In this document: in pieces, positions 1 to 9,216 of the stretch
How positions within the stretch are numbered: the stretch's first letter is position 1
Layout: each line of letters opens with the position of its first letter
Source of the DNA: Thiobacillus sp.
GTDB taxonomy: Bacteria; Pseudomonadota; Gammaproteobacteria; Burkholderiales; Thiobacillaceae
Length of the DNA stretch: 33,918 bases
Reading direction: 5' to 3'
NCBI GenBank assembly: GCA_019459705.1
Contig: JAIBFE010000271.1
Span: forward strand, 1 to 33,918
Position numbers and translations under genes: made by a program
Notes under the pieces: generated by a model
What the model saw: the letters and a program-made list of their open reading frames with translations, nothing else
Told to the model about the DNA's origin: nothing
Database searches by the model: none

Positions 1-28
1 TATTTCCGATAAGCCCGGCACCTGGGAA

Positions 29-625
29 GTGTTCACCCTGATGTCCTGGCGCGATGCGCGTCTGGCGTCGGTCAGCCAGGCCGGGCTGGTGGAGAAATTT
101 GTCGACGCACTGGTGTGGGTGTTCTTCCCCGTCTACCTCTACCAGCACGGCCTCTCGCTTGCCGGAATCGGCTGGGTGGTCGGCGTGTATGGCTTCGTCT
201 GGGGCATGTCGCAGTTCCTCACCGGCCACCTGTCCGACCGCATCGGCCGCAAGAAGCCCATCGTCTGGGGCATGTGGCTGTGCGGCGCCGGCGTTGGCCT
301 GGTGCTGCTGGGCGAGGGGGAGCTGTGGTGGTCGTTCGCCGCCGCGGTGATGGGCTTCGGTATGGCGCTGCTGTACCCCACGCTGTCCGCCGCGGTGTCC
401 GACATCGCCCATCCCAACTGGCGCGGCTCGGCGATCGGCATCTATCGCTTCTGGCGCGACCTCGGCTACGGTATCGGCGCGCTGCTGCTGGGTGCGGTGG
501 CGGCACTGTTCGGCGGGATCGAGGCGGGGTTCTGGTTCACCGCTGGCGCCATGTTCATCTCGGGCCTCATCGTCCTGCTGGCATGCGAGGAAACCCACCC
601 GCGCCTCAATCCCGCCGGGGATTGA
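29..625 (+). CDS. MFS transporter, 3' part (N-terminus lies outside or upstream of the window start)
   Basis: Multi-TM protein with the MFS loop motif GHLSDRIGRKKP; ORF open near window start. Confidence 0.8.
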   Translation: MFTLMSWRDARLASVSQAGLVEKFVDALVWVFFPVYLYQHGLSLAGIGWVVGVYGFVWGMSQFLTGHLSDRIGRKKPIVWGMWLCGAGVGLVLLGEGELWWSFAAAVMGFGMALLYPTLSAAVSDIAHPNWRGSAIGIYRFWRDLGYGIGALLLGAVAALFGGIEAGFWFTAGAMFISGLIVLLACEETHPRLNPAGD

Positions 626-647
626 TCTGTTTCATCAAGGAGTTCGC

Positions 648-1103
648 ATGAACAAAACGCTCGTTACCCTGTTTGCCAGCCTGTCCCTGCTGGCTACGCC
701 TGTCTGGTCGGAAGAAAACCCTGCCGTGGTCGATGCGCTCTCCGGCTACATGGACTTCGCCGAATACGGCAGCAGCCTGATCTGGCCCGAGCAGATCCCG
801 AAAGAGGACTGGAAGAAGATCTTCATCGTCGATGCGCGCGACGCCGCGCAATACGCGAAGGAACACATCCCCGGCGCGGTCAATATCGACTGGCGGCAGG
901 CGGTGGCACGTCGTGCCGAACTGCCGAAGGATCGCATGGTGGTGATGTACTGCAACTCCGGCTCGCTGTCCGCACAGGCCGTGTTCGCGCTGCGCCTGCT
1001 GGGCTACGACAACGTCAAGGTGCTGCAGGATGGCATCGAGGGCTGGAAAGCCAAGGGCGGCTTCGAGGCCCATGCCCGCGCCAGTCAGCCAGCCGGGCAT
1101 TGA
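648..1103 (+). CDS. Exported rhodanese-like domain protein
   Basis: Signal peptide MNKTLVTLFASLSLLATPVWS; rhodanese pattern IVDARDAAQYAKEHIPGAVNI...VMYCNSGSLSAQA; AAGGAG upstream of ATG 648. Confidence 0.88.
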   Translation: MNKTLVTLFASLSLLATPVWSEENPAVVDALSGYMDFAEYGSSLIWPEQIPKEDWKKIFIVDARDAAQYAKEHIPGAVNIDWRQAVARRAELPKDRMVVMYCNSGSLSAQAVFALRLLGYDNVKVLQDGIEGWKAKGGFEAHARASQPAGH

Positions 1104-1749
1104 TTGCTTGGATCCCGCCGGCTACGACGCCTGGTACCACACTCCGCGCGGGCGCTGGATCGGCGAAACCGAATATGCACTGGCCGCGCGCCTGCTCGCG
1201 CCGCGGGTGGGAGACAGCCTGCTCGACGTCGGTTGCGGCACCGGCTGGTTCACCCGCCGTGTCGCAGCCGACGATCTCGTCGCAACCGGCCTCGACCCCG
1301 ATCCCGTCTGGCTGGATTACGCTCGTGTGCACAGCAGCCCGGCTTTGAGCTGGGTGGAAGGCGATGCGCGTACGCTGCCGTTCGCAGACGCCAGTTTCGA
1401 TCATGTGCTGTCGATGGCTGCACTCTGCTTTGTTGATGACGAGCGGCGCGCCGTGGCCGAGATCGTGCGCGTGGCACGCCGCAGTTTTGCCATCGGCTGG
1501 CTGAACCGCTCCAGCCTGCTATACAGAGACAAGGGCAGGCGCGGCGGCAGTGGTGCGTATCGCGGCGCGCGCTGGCATACCGCATACGAACTGCGCGCGT
1601 TGCTGTCTGGGTTGCCGGTGCGCAACGTGAAGTTGCAATCGGCTGTCTTTCTGCCTTCCGGAACCCGCTGTGCGCGCTGGCTGGAGCACGGCTTGCCCGC
1701 TGTGCTGCCATGGGGCGGGCTGCTCGTGCTGCATGGCGAAAAGGCTTGA
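1072..1749 (+). CDS. SAM-dependent methyltransferase (class I, Methyltransf_11-like); start could be 1030
   Basis: Motif I LLDVGCGTGWFTRRVA, later LPFADASFDHVLSMAALCFVDD. Confidence 0.85.
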   Translation: MPAPVSQPGIDCLDPAGYDAWYHTPRGRWIGETEYALAARLLAPRVGDSLLDVGCGTGWFTRRVAADDLVATGLDPDPVWLDYARVHSSPALSWVEGDARTLPFADASFDHVLSMAALCFVDDERRAVAEIVRVARRSFAIGWLNRSSLLYRDKGRRGGSGAYRGARWHTAYELRALLSGLPVRNVKLQSAVFLPSGTRCARWLEHGLPAVLPWGGLLVLHGEKA

Positions 1750-1787
1750 GCGGGCCTTTGAAGCCGCCCCCCATGGAAAGGATTGTG

Positions 1788-2684
1788 ATGCAAAACCACA
1801 TGCGCGCATGTTTCCCGAACAGCTGGCTGGCCTGCGGGCTTTTACTGCTGTTCGCGGCCAGCGCCAGCGCGACCGAGCCGACCTACAAGGAAGGCGAAAC
1901 CATCTTTATCGAAACCGGCGTGGAAGCGCCCGACCGCAACCCAACCTGGTATGCCTCCATGGTTGCCAAGCCCCATGCTCCCGTGTTCGAGATGCTGGCC
2001 ACCCAGGGCACGCAGGGCCGCTACTACCCCTACACCTACCCGGTCACGCTGAAGGACCTGGTGCGCTTCCACGGTCACGACTGCGAGGGGACGACGACCG
2101 CAGCGAATTCTGCGTGGATGGCGTTCAAGATCCTGTTCCCGGACGGCATCATCGACCGCAGCGTGCTGTGGGGCATCAGCGGCGAATCGCCGTGCTGGTC
2201 GGATGCCGTGGCCTTCCTCACCGGCGCGCGCCTGCAATACGGCAACCTGGGCTTCTTCAAGGACAAGCGCTACAGCCATGCCATCGTCCTCTACCGGGAA
2301 GACACGAAAGTCGCCGTGCTCGCCACCTGGAAGGAAGGCATCAACAACATCCCGGGCGAGCCGGTCATGCTGCCCGGCAAGGTCACCTGGCAACCGAAGA
2401 TCACCATGAAGGACGTGGAGGCACTCAAGGCCGTGGTGAAAAAGGCCGGTGGCAACCCCACGCCTTATCAGGTCGACCTGATGCGCTATCAGCAATGGGC
2501 GCACATCAACGACATCCTCGAACACCCGCTCGAAGAAAGTTATCAGGCCCAGATAATCGAGAACTTCAAATGGGAAGACTGGACCGACCCGGCCAAGGTT
2601 GTCGCCAGGCCCCACGAGCGCTCGGATACGCGTCTGAAAAACTATCCGTATCGCGGCAGGCCGGTTGAGGTGCCCCCCCGGTAG
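1788..2684 (+). CDS. Secreted FmdE-like (formylmethanofuran dehydrogenase subunit E domain) protein
   Basis: Signal peptide; VRFHGHDCEGTTTAANSAWMAFK resembles the FmdE GHxCxG region. Confidence 0.75.
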   Translation: MQNHMRACFPNSWLACGLLLLFAASASATEPTYKEGETIFIETGVEAPDRNPTWYASMVAKPHAPVFEMLATQGTQGRYYPYTYPVTLKDLVRFHGHDCEGTTTAANSAWMAFKILFPDGIIDRSVLWGISGESPCWSDAVAFLTGARLQYGNLGFFKDKRYSHAIVLYREDTKVAVLATWKEGINNIPGEPVMLPGKVTWQPKITMKDVEALKAVVKKAGGNPTPYQVDLMRYQQWAHINDILEHPLEESYQAQIIENFKWEDWTDPAKVVARPHERSDTRLKNYPYRGRPVEVPPR

Positions 2685-2701
2685 CCAGGCAACTTCCTGA
2701 A

Positions 2702-4018
2702 TCAGGCTGACGCGTCAGGCACCCCCGCGTCTTGTTCAGGAGGAATCGGCGTGGCGAGCACCTTGTCGATGCGCTTGCCGTCGAGGTCGACCACTTCCAG
2801 CCGCCAGTTTTCCCAGATCAGCACGTCGCCGGTCTGGGGCAGGCGCCCGGACAGCCACATCACCAGCCCGCTCAGGGTGTGGTAACGGCCGCGGTCTTCC
2901 TCGGGCACGCTTTTCAGCGCCAGCCGGTCCTTCAGTTCGGGAATGGGGATCAGGCCGTCGAGCAGCCAGGAACCGTCCTCGCGCTGCACTGCCCAGGCCT
3001 CCTCCATGTTGCGCGGCTTGAATTCGCCGGTCACCGCTTCCAGCACGTCCTGCATGGTGACCAGGCCGTTGATCTCGCCGTATTCGTCGATCACCAGCAC
3101 CATGTGTGTGTCCGACGCGCGGAACTGCTCCAGAAGGTCCATGCCGGTCAGGCTTTCCGGAACGTACACCACCGGCATCAGCTGCGCGGTGAGGTCGGCA
3201 CGGCCGCCCTGCAGCGTCTGGTTGAACAGCTGCTTGGCGCTGACAATGCCGAGCACCTCGTCGAGCCCGCCCTTGCAGACCGGAAAGCGCGAATGCTCCG
3301 ATTCGGCGACGCGTCGCAGGTTGTCCTCCAGCGGCAGGGTGGTGTCGAGCCAGACAATGTCGGCGCGCGGAATCATCAGCGAATGGATATGCCGCTCGTC
3401 GAGGCGGAACACGTTGCGCACCATCTCGCGCTCCTGCTGCTCGATCACGCCGGATTCCGAGCCCTCTTCCAGCAGCGCGTGGATTTCTTCTTCGATCACG
3501 TCTTCCTGGGTGCTGGCCTGCTTGCCGAGCAGGCGCAGCAACGCATCGGTCGACACCGACAGCAGACGCACGAACGGACGCGCCAGGATCGCCAGCCAAT
3601 TCATGGGGCGTGCCACGCGCAGCGCGATGCCCTCGGGGTTGAACTGGCCGATGCGCTTGGGCACCAGTTCGCCGATCACGATCGACACGTAGGTGATGAC
3701 GATGACCACCAGTGCGGTCGAAGCGATCTGGCTGGCTTCCACGTCCATCCCGTGCGACTGCAGCCACAGCGCGAACGGCCCGGCCAGCACCGCCTCGCCG
3801 ATGATGCCGTTGAGGATGCCGATCGAGGTGATGCCCACCTGCACCGTCGACAGGAAGCGCGTCGGATCGTCGTGCAGCCGGATGGCCACCGCCGCCGAGG
3901 CATCGCCGTCCTCGGCCAGGCGCGCCAGGCGTGCGCGCCGCGCCGTCACCAGCGCGATTTCAGACATGGCGAACACGCCATTCAGCAGGATCAGGGCGGT
4001 CAAAAGCAGGATTTCCAT
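2702..4018 (-). CDS. CNNM/CorC/HlyC-like membrane protein (DUF21, paired CBS, transporter-associated domain)
   Basis: N-terminal TM DUF21 (MEILLLTALILLNGVFAMSEIALVTARRARL), CBS region, C-terminal CorC_HlyC region. Confidence 0.9.
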   Translation of the reverse strand: MEILLLTALILLNGVFAMSEIALVTARRARLARLAEDGDASAAVAIRLHDDPTRFLSTVQVGITSIGILNGIIGEAVLAGPFALWLQSHGMDVEASQIASTALVVIVITYVSIVIGELVPKRIGQFNPEGIALRVARPMNWLAILARPFVRLLSVSTDALLRLLGKQASTQEDVIEEEIHALLEEGSESGVIEQQEREMVRNVFRLDERHIHSLMIPRADIVWLDTTLPLEDNLRRVAESEHSRFPVCKGGLDEVLGIVSAKQLFNQTLQGGRADLTAQLMPVVYVPESLTGMDLLEQFRASDTHMVLVIDEYGEINGLVTMQDVLEAVTGEFKPRNMEEAWAVQREDGSWLLDGLIPIPELKDRLALKSVPEEDRGRYHTLSGLVMWLSGRLPQTGDVLIWENWRLEVVDLDGKRIDKVLATPIPPEQDAGVPDASA

Positions 4019-4100
4019 AGGGGATCCGATAGGCAACGGAAGGGACAGGTGGATGGTAGCTGGGCTGCACCGCGCGCGGTGTATCCAGGGCGCCGGCATG

Positions 4101-4134
4101 AAAAGGGCGGCTACCCTCGACAGGCAGCCGCCCT
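4101..4134 (-). terminator. Rho-independent terminator of the Hsp20 gene
   Basis: On minus strand AGGGCGGCT-N13-AGCCGCCCT followed by TTTT. Confidence 0.75.
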
Positions 4135-4156
4135 CAGCCCGAAGGGCAGGTCAGGC

Positions 4157-4600
4157 TTACTGGATCGCCAGTTTTTTGGCCGAGCTGGCTGCCTTTTTCG
4201 GCAGGGTCAACTCCAGCACGCCGTCGCTGTACTTGGCCTGCGATTTGGCTTCGTCAACGTCATGCGCCAGGGTGAAGCTGCGTGCCACCTTGCCGCTGTA
4301 GCGCTCGGAACGCAGCACTTTTTCACCTTCTTTTTCTTCCTTCTCCATTCTGGTTTCGGCGCTGATCGAAACCTGGTTGCCGTCGATGCTGACGTGGATG
4401 TCCTCTTTCTTCACGCCCGGAATGTCGGCATGCACGGTGTAGGCGGTGTCATCTTCCTTCAGGTCCATCTTGATCTGCATCTGCGGCTGGCCTTCGAAGA
4501 GCGCAGGGCGCACGAAAAATCCCTTGAGCAGATCATCGATGTCGCCGAACGGATCGACGCGGGCGAGATTCAGGGGGTCGTAACGCGAGAGGTTGGCCAT
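4157..4600 (-). CDS. Hsp20/alpha-crystallin small heat shock protein
   Basis: ADIPGVKKEDIHVSIDGNQVSISAE...RSFTL...DGVLELTLPKK. Confidence 0.95.
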   Translation of the reverse strand: MANLSRYDPLNLARVDPFGDIDDLLKGFFVRPALFEGQPQMQIKMDLKEDDTAYTVHADIPGVKKEDIHVSIDGNQVSISAETRMEKEEKEGEKVLRSERYSGKVARSFTLAHDVDEAKSQAKYSDGVLELTLPKKAASSAKKLAIQ

Positions 4601-4788
4601 GATCACTACTCCTCTAAAACAGGGGTGTTGATAAGAAAATCAAGCTGCCATTGCAGCTACACATTCAATGTAGACCCGTATCCGGCCAATTCAATACCCG
4701 GGCAATGCCTTGTTTCATACGGCCGGTCGGGACGGCGTCCCGCGAATCTGCCTATGATGAAGAAGCGCATGACGCCGTCTATTTCCCC

Positions 4789-7470
4789 ATGCATATCCAG
4801 AGCCTCCCTGCCGAGCACGTGCTTGCCAGCCTGCATGCCGCGGCTGGTGGACTGAGTGCGGCCGAAGCGCAGCGGCGTCTGGCGGAGTTCGGGCCCAATC
4901 ACGTCGAGGAAGTGGAGCGCGAGTCCCTTCTGCTGCGCTTCGCCCGCGAGTTCACCCACTTCTTCGCCCTCATCCTGTGGCTGGCGGCGGCGCTGGCTTT
5001 TTTCGCCGAGGCCTTCGATCCCGGCCAGGGCATGGTTCGGCTGGGCGTGGCCATCCTCGGGGTGATCCTGATCAACGGTGTCTTTTCCTTCTGGCAGGAA
5101 TACCGGGCCGAGCGTGCGGTCACCGCGCTGCGCCAGCTGCTGCCGCAGCAGGTGAAGTCCGTTCGTGCCGGCGAGACCGTGCAGCTGCTCGCAGCCGAGC
5201 TGGTGCCGGGTGACATCGTGCTGCTGGAGGAGGGCGACTTCGTGCCGGCCGACTGCCGGCTGATCGAGGCCTTCGGCCTGCGCGTCAACAGCGCGACGAT
5301 CACCGGCGAATCGCTGCCGCAGGCGCGCCATGCCGATCCGCATCCCGAGGTGTCGCCGTTTGCCGCCAGAAATATCGTGCTGGCCGGCACCTCGGTGGTG
5401 TCGGGGCAGGCGCGCGGCGTCGTCTATGCCACCGGCATGCGCACCGAGTTCGGCCGGATCGCGCACCTGACCCAGACTGCCGGGGCGGTCATCTCGCCGC
5501 TGCAGCGCGAGATCGTGCGGCTTTCCCGCATCGTGGCGGTTCTTGCCAGCGGCATCGGCGTCGTGTTTTTCCTCATCGGCCAGGCGCTCGGCCTGCCGTT
5601 CTGGGAGAACCTGCTGTTCGCCATCGGCATCATCGTCGCCAACGTGCCCGAAGGCCTGTTGCCGACGGTGACGCTGTCGCTCGCCATGGCGACGCAGCGC
5701 ATGGCGAAGCGCAATGCGCTGGTGCGACACCTGCCTGCAGTGGAAACGCTCGGCTCGACTACGGTGATCCTCTCCGACAAGACCGGCACCCTGACGCAGA
5801 ACCGCATGGCGGTGCGGCGCCTGTGGCTGGGCGGCGGATTCTTCACGTCGCAGGACATCGCGGCGCAACCGCGCCTGGTCGTGAACCACCTCGCGCTCTT
5901 CGTCAACGCCGCGCTCTGCCACAACCTGAAAGAACTGAATCATCAGGGCAGGCACGAATGGCTGGGCGACCCGATGGAAGCCGCGCTGGTCGCCATGGGA
6001 CGCGATGCGGCCGGCTCGCTCGACAGCGTCGCCCGGCTCGACGAACTCCCGTTCGACACCGATCGCAAGCGCATGTCGGTTCGCTGCGATACCCCGCAGG
6101 GGCCCATGCTTTACTGCAAGGGCGCGCTGGAGACGGTGCTCGCGGTGTGCGATTTCGTGCAGACCGAAGGCACGGTCGTGCCGCTCGACGCTGCCGCCCG
6201 ATCGCAGCTGCTCGCTGCGCAGGACGAGATGGCCGGGGCCGGACTGCGTGTGCTGGCTTTTGCCCATGCGCCGGCGCCGTGCGGCCTGCCTGCCACGGAA
6301 GGGGGCATGACCCTGTCCGGCCTGGTCGGGCTGGAGGACCCGCCGCGCCCCGAGGTGGCCGATGCCATATCACGCTGCGCCGAGGCTGGCATCCGCGTCA
6401 TCATGGTCACCGGCGACCACCCGCATACCGCGCTCGCCATCGCCCGCGAGATCGGGTTGGTGAAAACGGCGCAGCCGGTCGTCATCAGCGGGGACGACCT
6501 GCGTCGCCTGTCGCCTGCCCAGCTGCAGTTCGCGCTGGACGCACCGGAAATCCTGTTCGCCCGCGTCGGCGCAGAGCAGAAAATGCATCTTGTCGAAGCC
6601 CTGCAGAAAAAGGGCGAGATCGTCGCCGTCACGGGCGACGGCGTCAACGACGCGCCCGCGCTGAAGACCGCCGACATCGGCATCGCCATGGGAGTTGCCG
6701 GCACCGACGTCGCCAAGGAAGCGGCCGACCTGATCCTGCTCGACGACAATTTCGCCAGCATCGTCGCAGCCATCGAGGAGGGGCGCGCGGTGTTCGACAA
6801 CCTGCGCAAGTTCCTTACCTACATCCTGTCGTCGAACATTCCGGAGCTGGTGCCCTATCTCGCCTTCGTGCTGTTCCGCATCCCGCTGCCGCTCACCATC
6901 ATCCAGATTCTCGCGGTCGACCTCGGCACCGACATGCTCCCTGCGCTCGCCCTCGGCGCCGAAAAACCCGATCCCGCCGTCATGCGGCGCCCGCCGCGTG
7001 CGCGCAGCGAGCGCCTGCTGTCGTGGAACCTGATCGCCCGCGCCTACCTCTTCCTCGGCGTGCTCGAAGCGGGCGCCGCCATGGCCGTGTTCTTCTTCGT
7101 CCTCGATGCCGCCGGCTGGCAATACGGCGAATCCCTGGCGCGAAACGCGCCGCTCTATCTCGAGGCCACCACTGCCTGCCTTGCGGCCATCGTGATTACG
7201 CAGGTGATGAACGTCTTCCTCTGCCGCCATCCGCAGCGTTCGGTTTTTAGCTTCGGCTTGTTCAGCAACCCGCTCATCCTGCTCGGCATCACGGCCGAGA
7301 TCGGACTGCTGCTGTTCATCGTCTACACCCCGGCAGGCAACTGGCTGTTCGGCACGGCACCGGTGGGGGCAGAGGTTTGGCTGATTGCCGTGGCGCTGGC
7401 GGGTTTGATGGGGACCGCGGAGGAGGTGCGAAAAACGTGGGTGCGGCGGTTCCACGGGGGACGTTCTTGA
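4789..7470 (+). CDS. P-type (P2) cation-transporting ATPase
   Basis: TGES, DKTGTLTQNRM phosphorylation site, MVTGDHPHTA, TGDGVNDAPALKTADIGIAMG; start 4789 preferred over 4651. Confidence 0.93.
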   Translation: MHIQSLPAEHVLASLHAAAGGLSAAEAQRRLAEFGPNHVEEVERESLLLRFAREFTHFFALILWLAAALAFFAEAFDPGQGMVRLGVAILGVILINGVFSFWQEYRAERAVTALRQLLPQQVKSVRAGETVQLLAAELVPGDIVLLEEGDFVPADCRLIEAFGLRVNSATITGESLPQARHADPHPEVSPFAARNIVLAGTSVVSGQARGVVYATGMRTEFGRIAHLTQTAGAVISPLQREIVRLSRIVAVLASGIGVVFFLIGQALGLPFWENLLFAIGIIVANVPEGLLPTVTLSLAMATQRMAKRNALVRHLPAVETLGSTTVILSDKTGTLTQNRMAVRRLWLGGGFFTSQDIAAQPRLVVNHLALFVNAALCHNLKELNHQGRHEWLGDPMEAALVAMGRDAAGSLDSVARLDELPFDTDRKRMSVRCDTPQGPMLYCKGALETVLAVCDFVQTEGTVVPLDAAARSQLLAAQDEMAGAGLRVLAFAHAPAPCGLPATEGGMTLSGLVGLEDPPRPEVADAISRCAEAGIRVIMVTGDHPHTALAIAREIGLVKTAQPVVISGDDLRRLSPAQLQFALDAPEILFARVGAEQKMHLVEALQKKGEIVAVTGDGVNDAPALKTADIGIAMGVAGTDVAKEAADLILLDDNFASIVAAIEEGRAVFDNLRKFLTYILSSNIPELVPYLAFVLFRIPLPLTIIQILAVDLGTDMLPALALGAEKPDPAVMRRPPRARSERLLSWNLIARAYLFLGVLEAGAAMAVFFFVLDAAGWQYGESLARNAPLYLEATTACLAAIVITQVMNVFLCRHPQRSVFSFGLFSNPLILLGITAEIGLLLFIVYTPAGNWLFGTAPVGAEVWLIAVALAGLMGTAEEVRKTWVRRFHGGRS

Positions 7471-7659
7471 TGGACTGCAGCAATCAGGGGGATGTGCGAG
7501 GTTCGAGGCAACAGGGGGCTAGAATAGGCGACTCCAGGATGCCACGTTGAGTGGCGAAGCCAGGACTGAAGCCTGACTGAAAGCTGATGGGTAAATATTC
7601 GATAACCATGAATCTCCGCGCTCGATCGCGATCGGCGGCAGCGACATGAATGCCATGAC

Positions 7660-9057
7660 ATGAAGACAGGCAGCTACGCCCCTCCCGACAAAATTATGGA
7701 TCTGCTGCTCGACGCTGTCTGCGTCGTGGACATCCAGGGGCGGTTTGTTTTTGTCAGCGCGGCGTGCGAGCTGGTTTTCGGTTACACACCGGAGGAAATG
7801 GTCGGCAGGCCGATGATCGACTTTGTGTTTTCCGAAGACCGGGCGAGGACGCTGGAGGTGGCTGACAATGTCGTGGCCGGGCAGCCGCTGCTCCATTTCG
7901 AGAACCGATATGTGCGCAAGGATGGCCAGGTCGTCCATATCATGTGGTCGGCCCGTTGGTCGGAGGCAGATCAAATGAGGTTTGCCGTGGCGCGGGACAT
8001 CACGGATCGCAAGCGTGCCGATGCCCTGCAGGCCTCACTCTATGCCATTTCTGACGCAGCGCACTCCGCGGAAGACCTGGACGTCTTGTTCCGGCACATC
8101 CATCAGATCATTGGCGGATTGTTGCCAGCAGCCAATTTCTTCGTTGCGCTATACGATGAAAAAAAGGACGAGTTGACCTTCCCTTACTACGTTGACGAAT
8201 CCGGTCAGGCGCCTGCGCCGCAGAAACTGGATTCGTCGACGCTGAGTGCGGAGATCATCCGCAGCGGGCAGGCCCAGCTTGCGGCACCCGATGCCGGCGA
8301 GAGGCAGCCCGGGCTTGGCCGGCCCGATGTCGGCAGGGATTCATCGAACTGGCTGGGCGTCCCGCTCCACGCAAAAAAAGGGGTCATCGGCGCGCTGGTG
8401 GTGCAGAGCAGTCGCGCTGATATGCGGTATACCGAAAAAGACATCGAACTGCTGCAGTTTATCGCTGCGCAGATCGCGCCTGCGATCGAACGCAAACAGA
8501 TGGAGGCCTGGCTGCAGCATATTGCGCAGCACGATCCGCTGACCGGTCTGCCCAACCGCGAGCTGTTCCACGACCGCTTGCAAACCGCGCTGCTCCTGGC
8601 AGAACGGAATCAGACCCGGCTGGCCCTGTTGTACCTTGATCTGGACAAATTCAAGCAGGTGAACGACACCCTGGGACATCCCGTTGGCGACCTCCTGCTA
8701 CAGGAGGCGGCGCGCCGTCTCAGGCAGTGCGTACGTGACTCGGATACGGTCGGGCGCGTCGGCGGTGACGAGTTCATGGTGCTGCTCAACGGCATTCCGC
8801 TGCGGGAGCATGCCTTGTCAATCGCCGAAAAAATCCGGGTGGCCTTCGATTACCCCTTTGAACTGGCCGGTCATTCGGTGCATATCTCGCCGAGCATTGG
8901 CATCGCGCTTTATCCGGAACAGGGCGACGATTACAAGCAGCTGATCCGGGATGCCGACGAAGCGATGTACGACGCCAAAAAGAAGGGCGGCAACCGTGCC
9001 CAGATAAGCGCCAGGCCCGGCATTCTCAAAGAGCCGCGATACCAGAAGACGGCCTGA
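7660..9057 (+). CDS. PAS-GAF-GGDEF diguanylate cyclase
   Basis: N-terminal PAS (VFVSAACELVFGYTPEEMVGR), central GAF-like region, GRVGGDEFMVLL intact GGDEF motif. Confidence 0.92.
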   Translation: MKTGSYAPPDKIMDLLLDAVCVVDIQGRFVFVSAACELVFGYTPEEMVGRPMIDFVFSEDRARTLEVADNVVAGQPLLHFENRYVRKDGQVVHIMWSARWSEADQMRFAVARDITDRKRADALQASLYAISDAAHSAEDLDVLFRHIHQIIGGLLPAANFFVALYDEKKDELTFPYYVDESGQAPAPQKLDSSTLSAEIIRSGQAQLAAPDAGERQPGLGRPDVGRDSSNWLGVPLHAKKGVIGALVVQSSRADMRYTEKDIELLQFIAAQIAPAIERKQMEAWLQHIAQHDPLTGLPNRELFHDRLQTALLLAERNQTRLALLYLDLDKFKQVNDTLGHPVGDLLLQEAARRLRQCVRDSDTVGRVGGDEFMVLLNGIPLREHALSIAEKIRVAFDYPFELAGHSVHISPSIGIALYPEQGDDYKQLIRDADEAMYDAKKKGGNRAQISARPGILKEPRYQKTA

Positions 9058-9096
9058 AAACAGGACGCACCAATTTGCGGCACGTCGTTTCATCGG

Positions 9097-9113
9097 TGCA
9101 CTGCGGTTGAGCG
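9097..9113 (+). promoter_or_regulatory. Possible NtrC site upstream of nasA
   Basis: TGCAC-TGCGGTT-GAGCG; one mismatch to GCAC-N7-GTGC core; about -99 from predicted start site. Confidence 0.35.
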
Positions 9114-9177
9114 CATCACTGGCATCACGGCCGTCCGACTTGCGGCAAGCCATTGAATTCTCTGCATTGTGTCATCC

Positions 9178-9193
9178 TGGCACAGACCCTGCT
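9178..9193 (+). promoter_or_regulatory. Sigma-54 promoter of nasA
   Basis: TGGCAC-AGACC-CTGCT, GG-N10-GC spacing, one mismatch to TGGCAC-N5-TTGCW; ATG at 9217. Confidence 0.65.
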
Positions 9194-9216
9194 GACAGAC
9201 AGGGCAAGGAGTCATC

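Noticed and set aside
2732-4855. 707-aa + strand ORF antisense to the CNNM/CorC gene and Hsp20
   Set aside because: Shadow ORF in GC-rich DNA; His/Gln-rich composition, no family, lies over well-supported genes.
9187-9204. CCCTG-N8-CAGGG hairpin before nasA as a leader attenuator
   Set aside because: Overlaps the -12 element and predicted start site; no room for a leader RNA.
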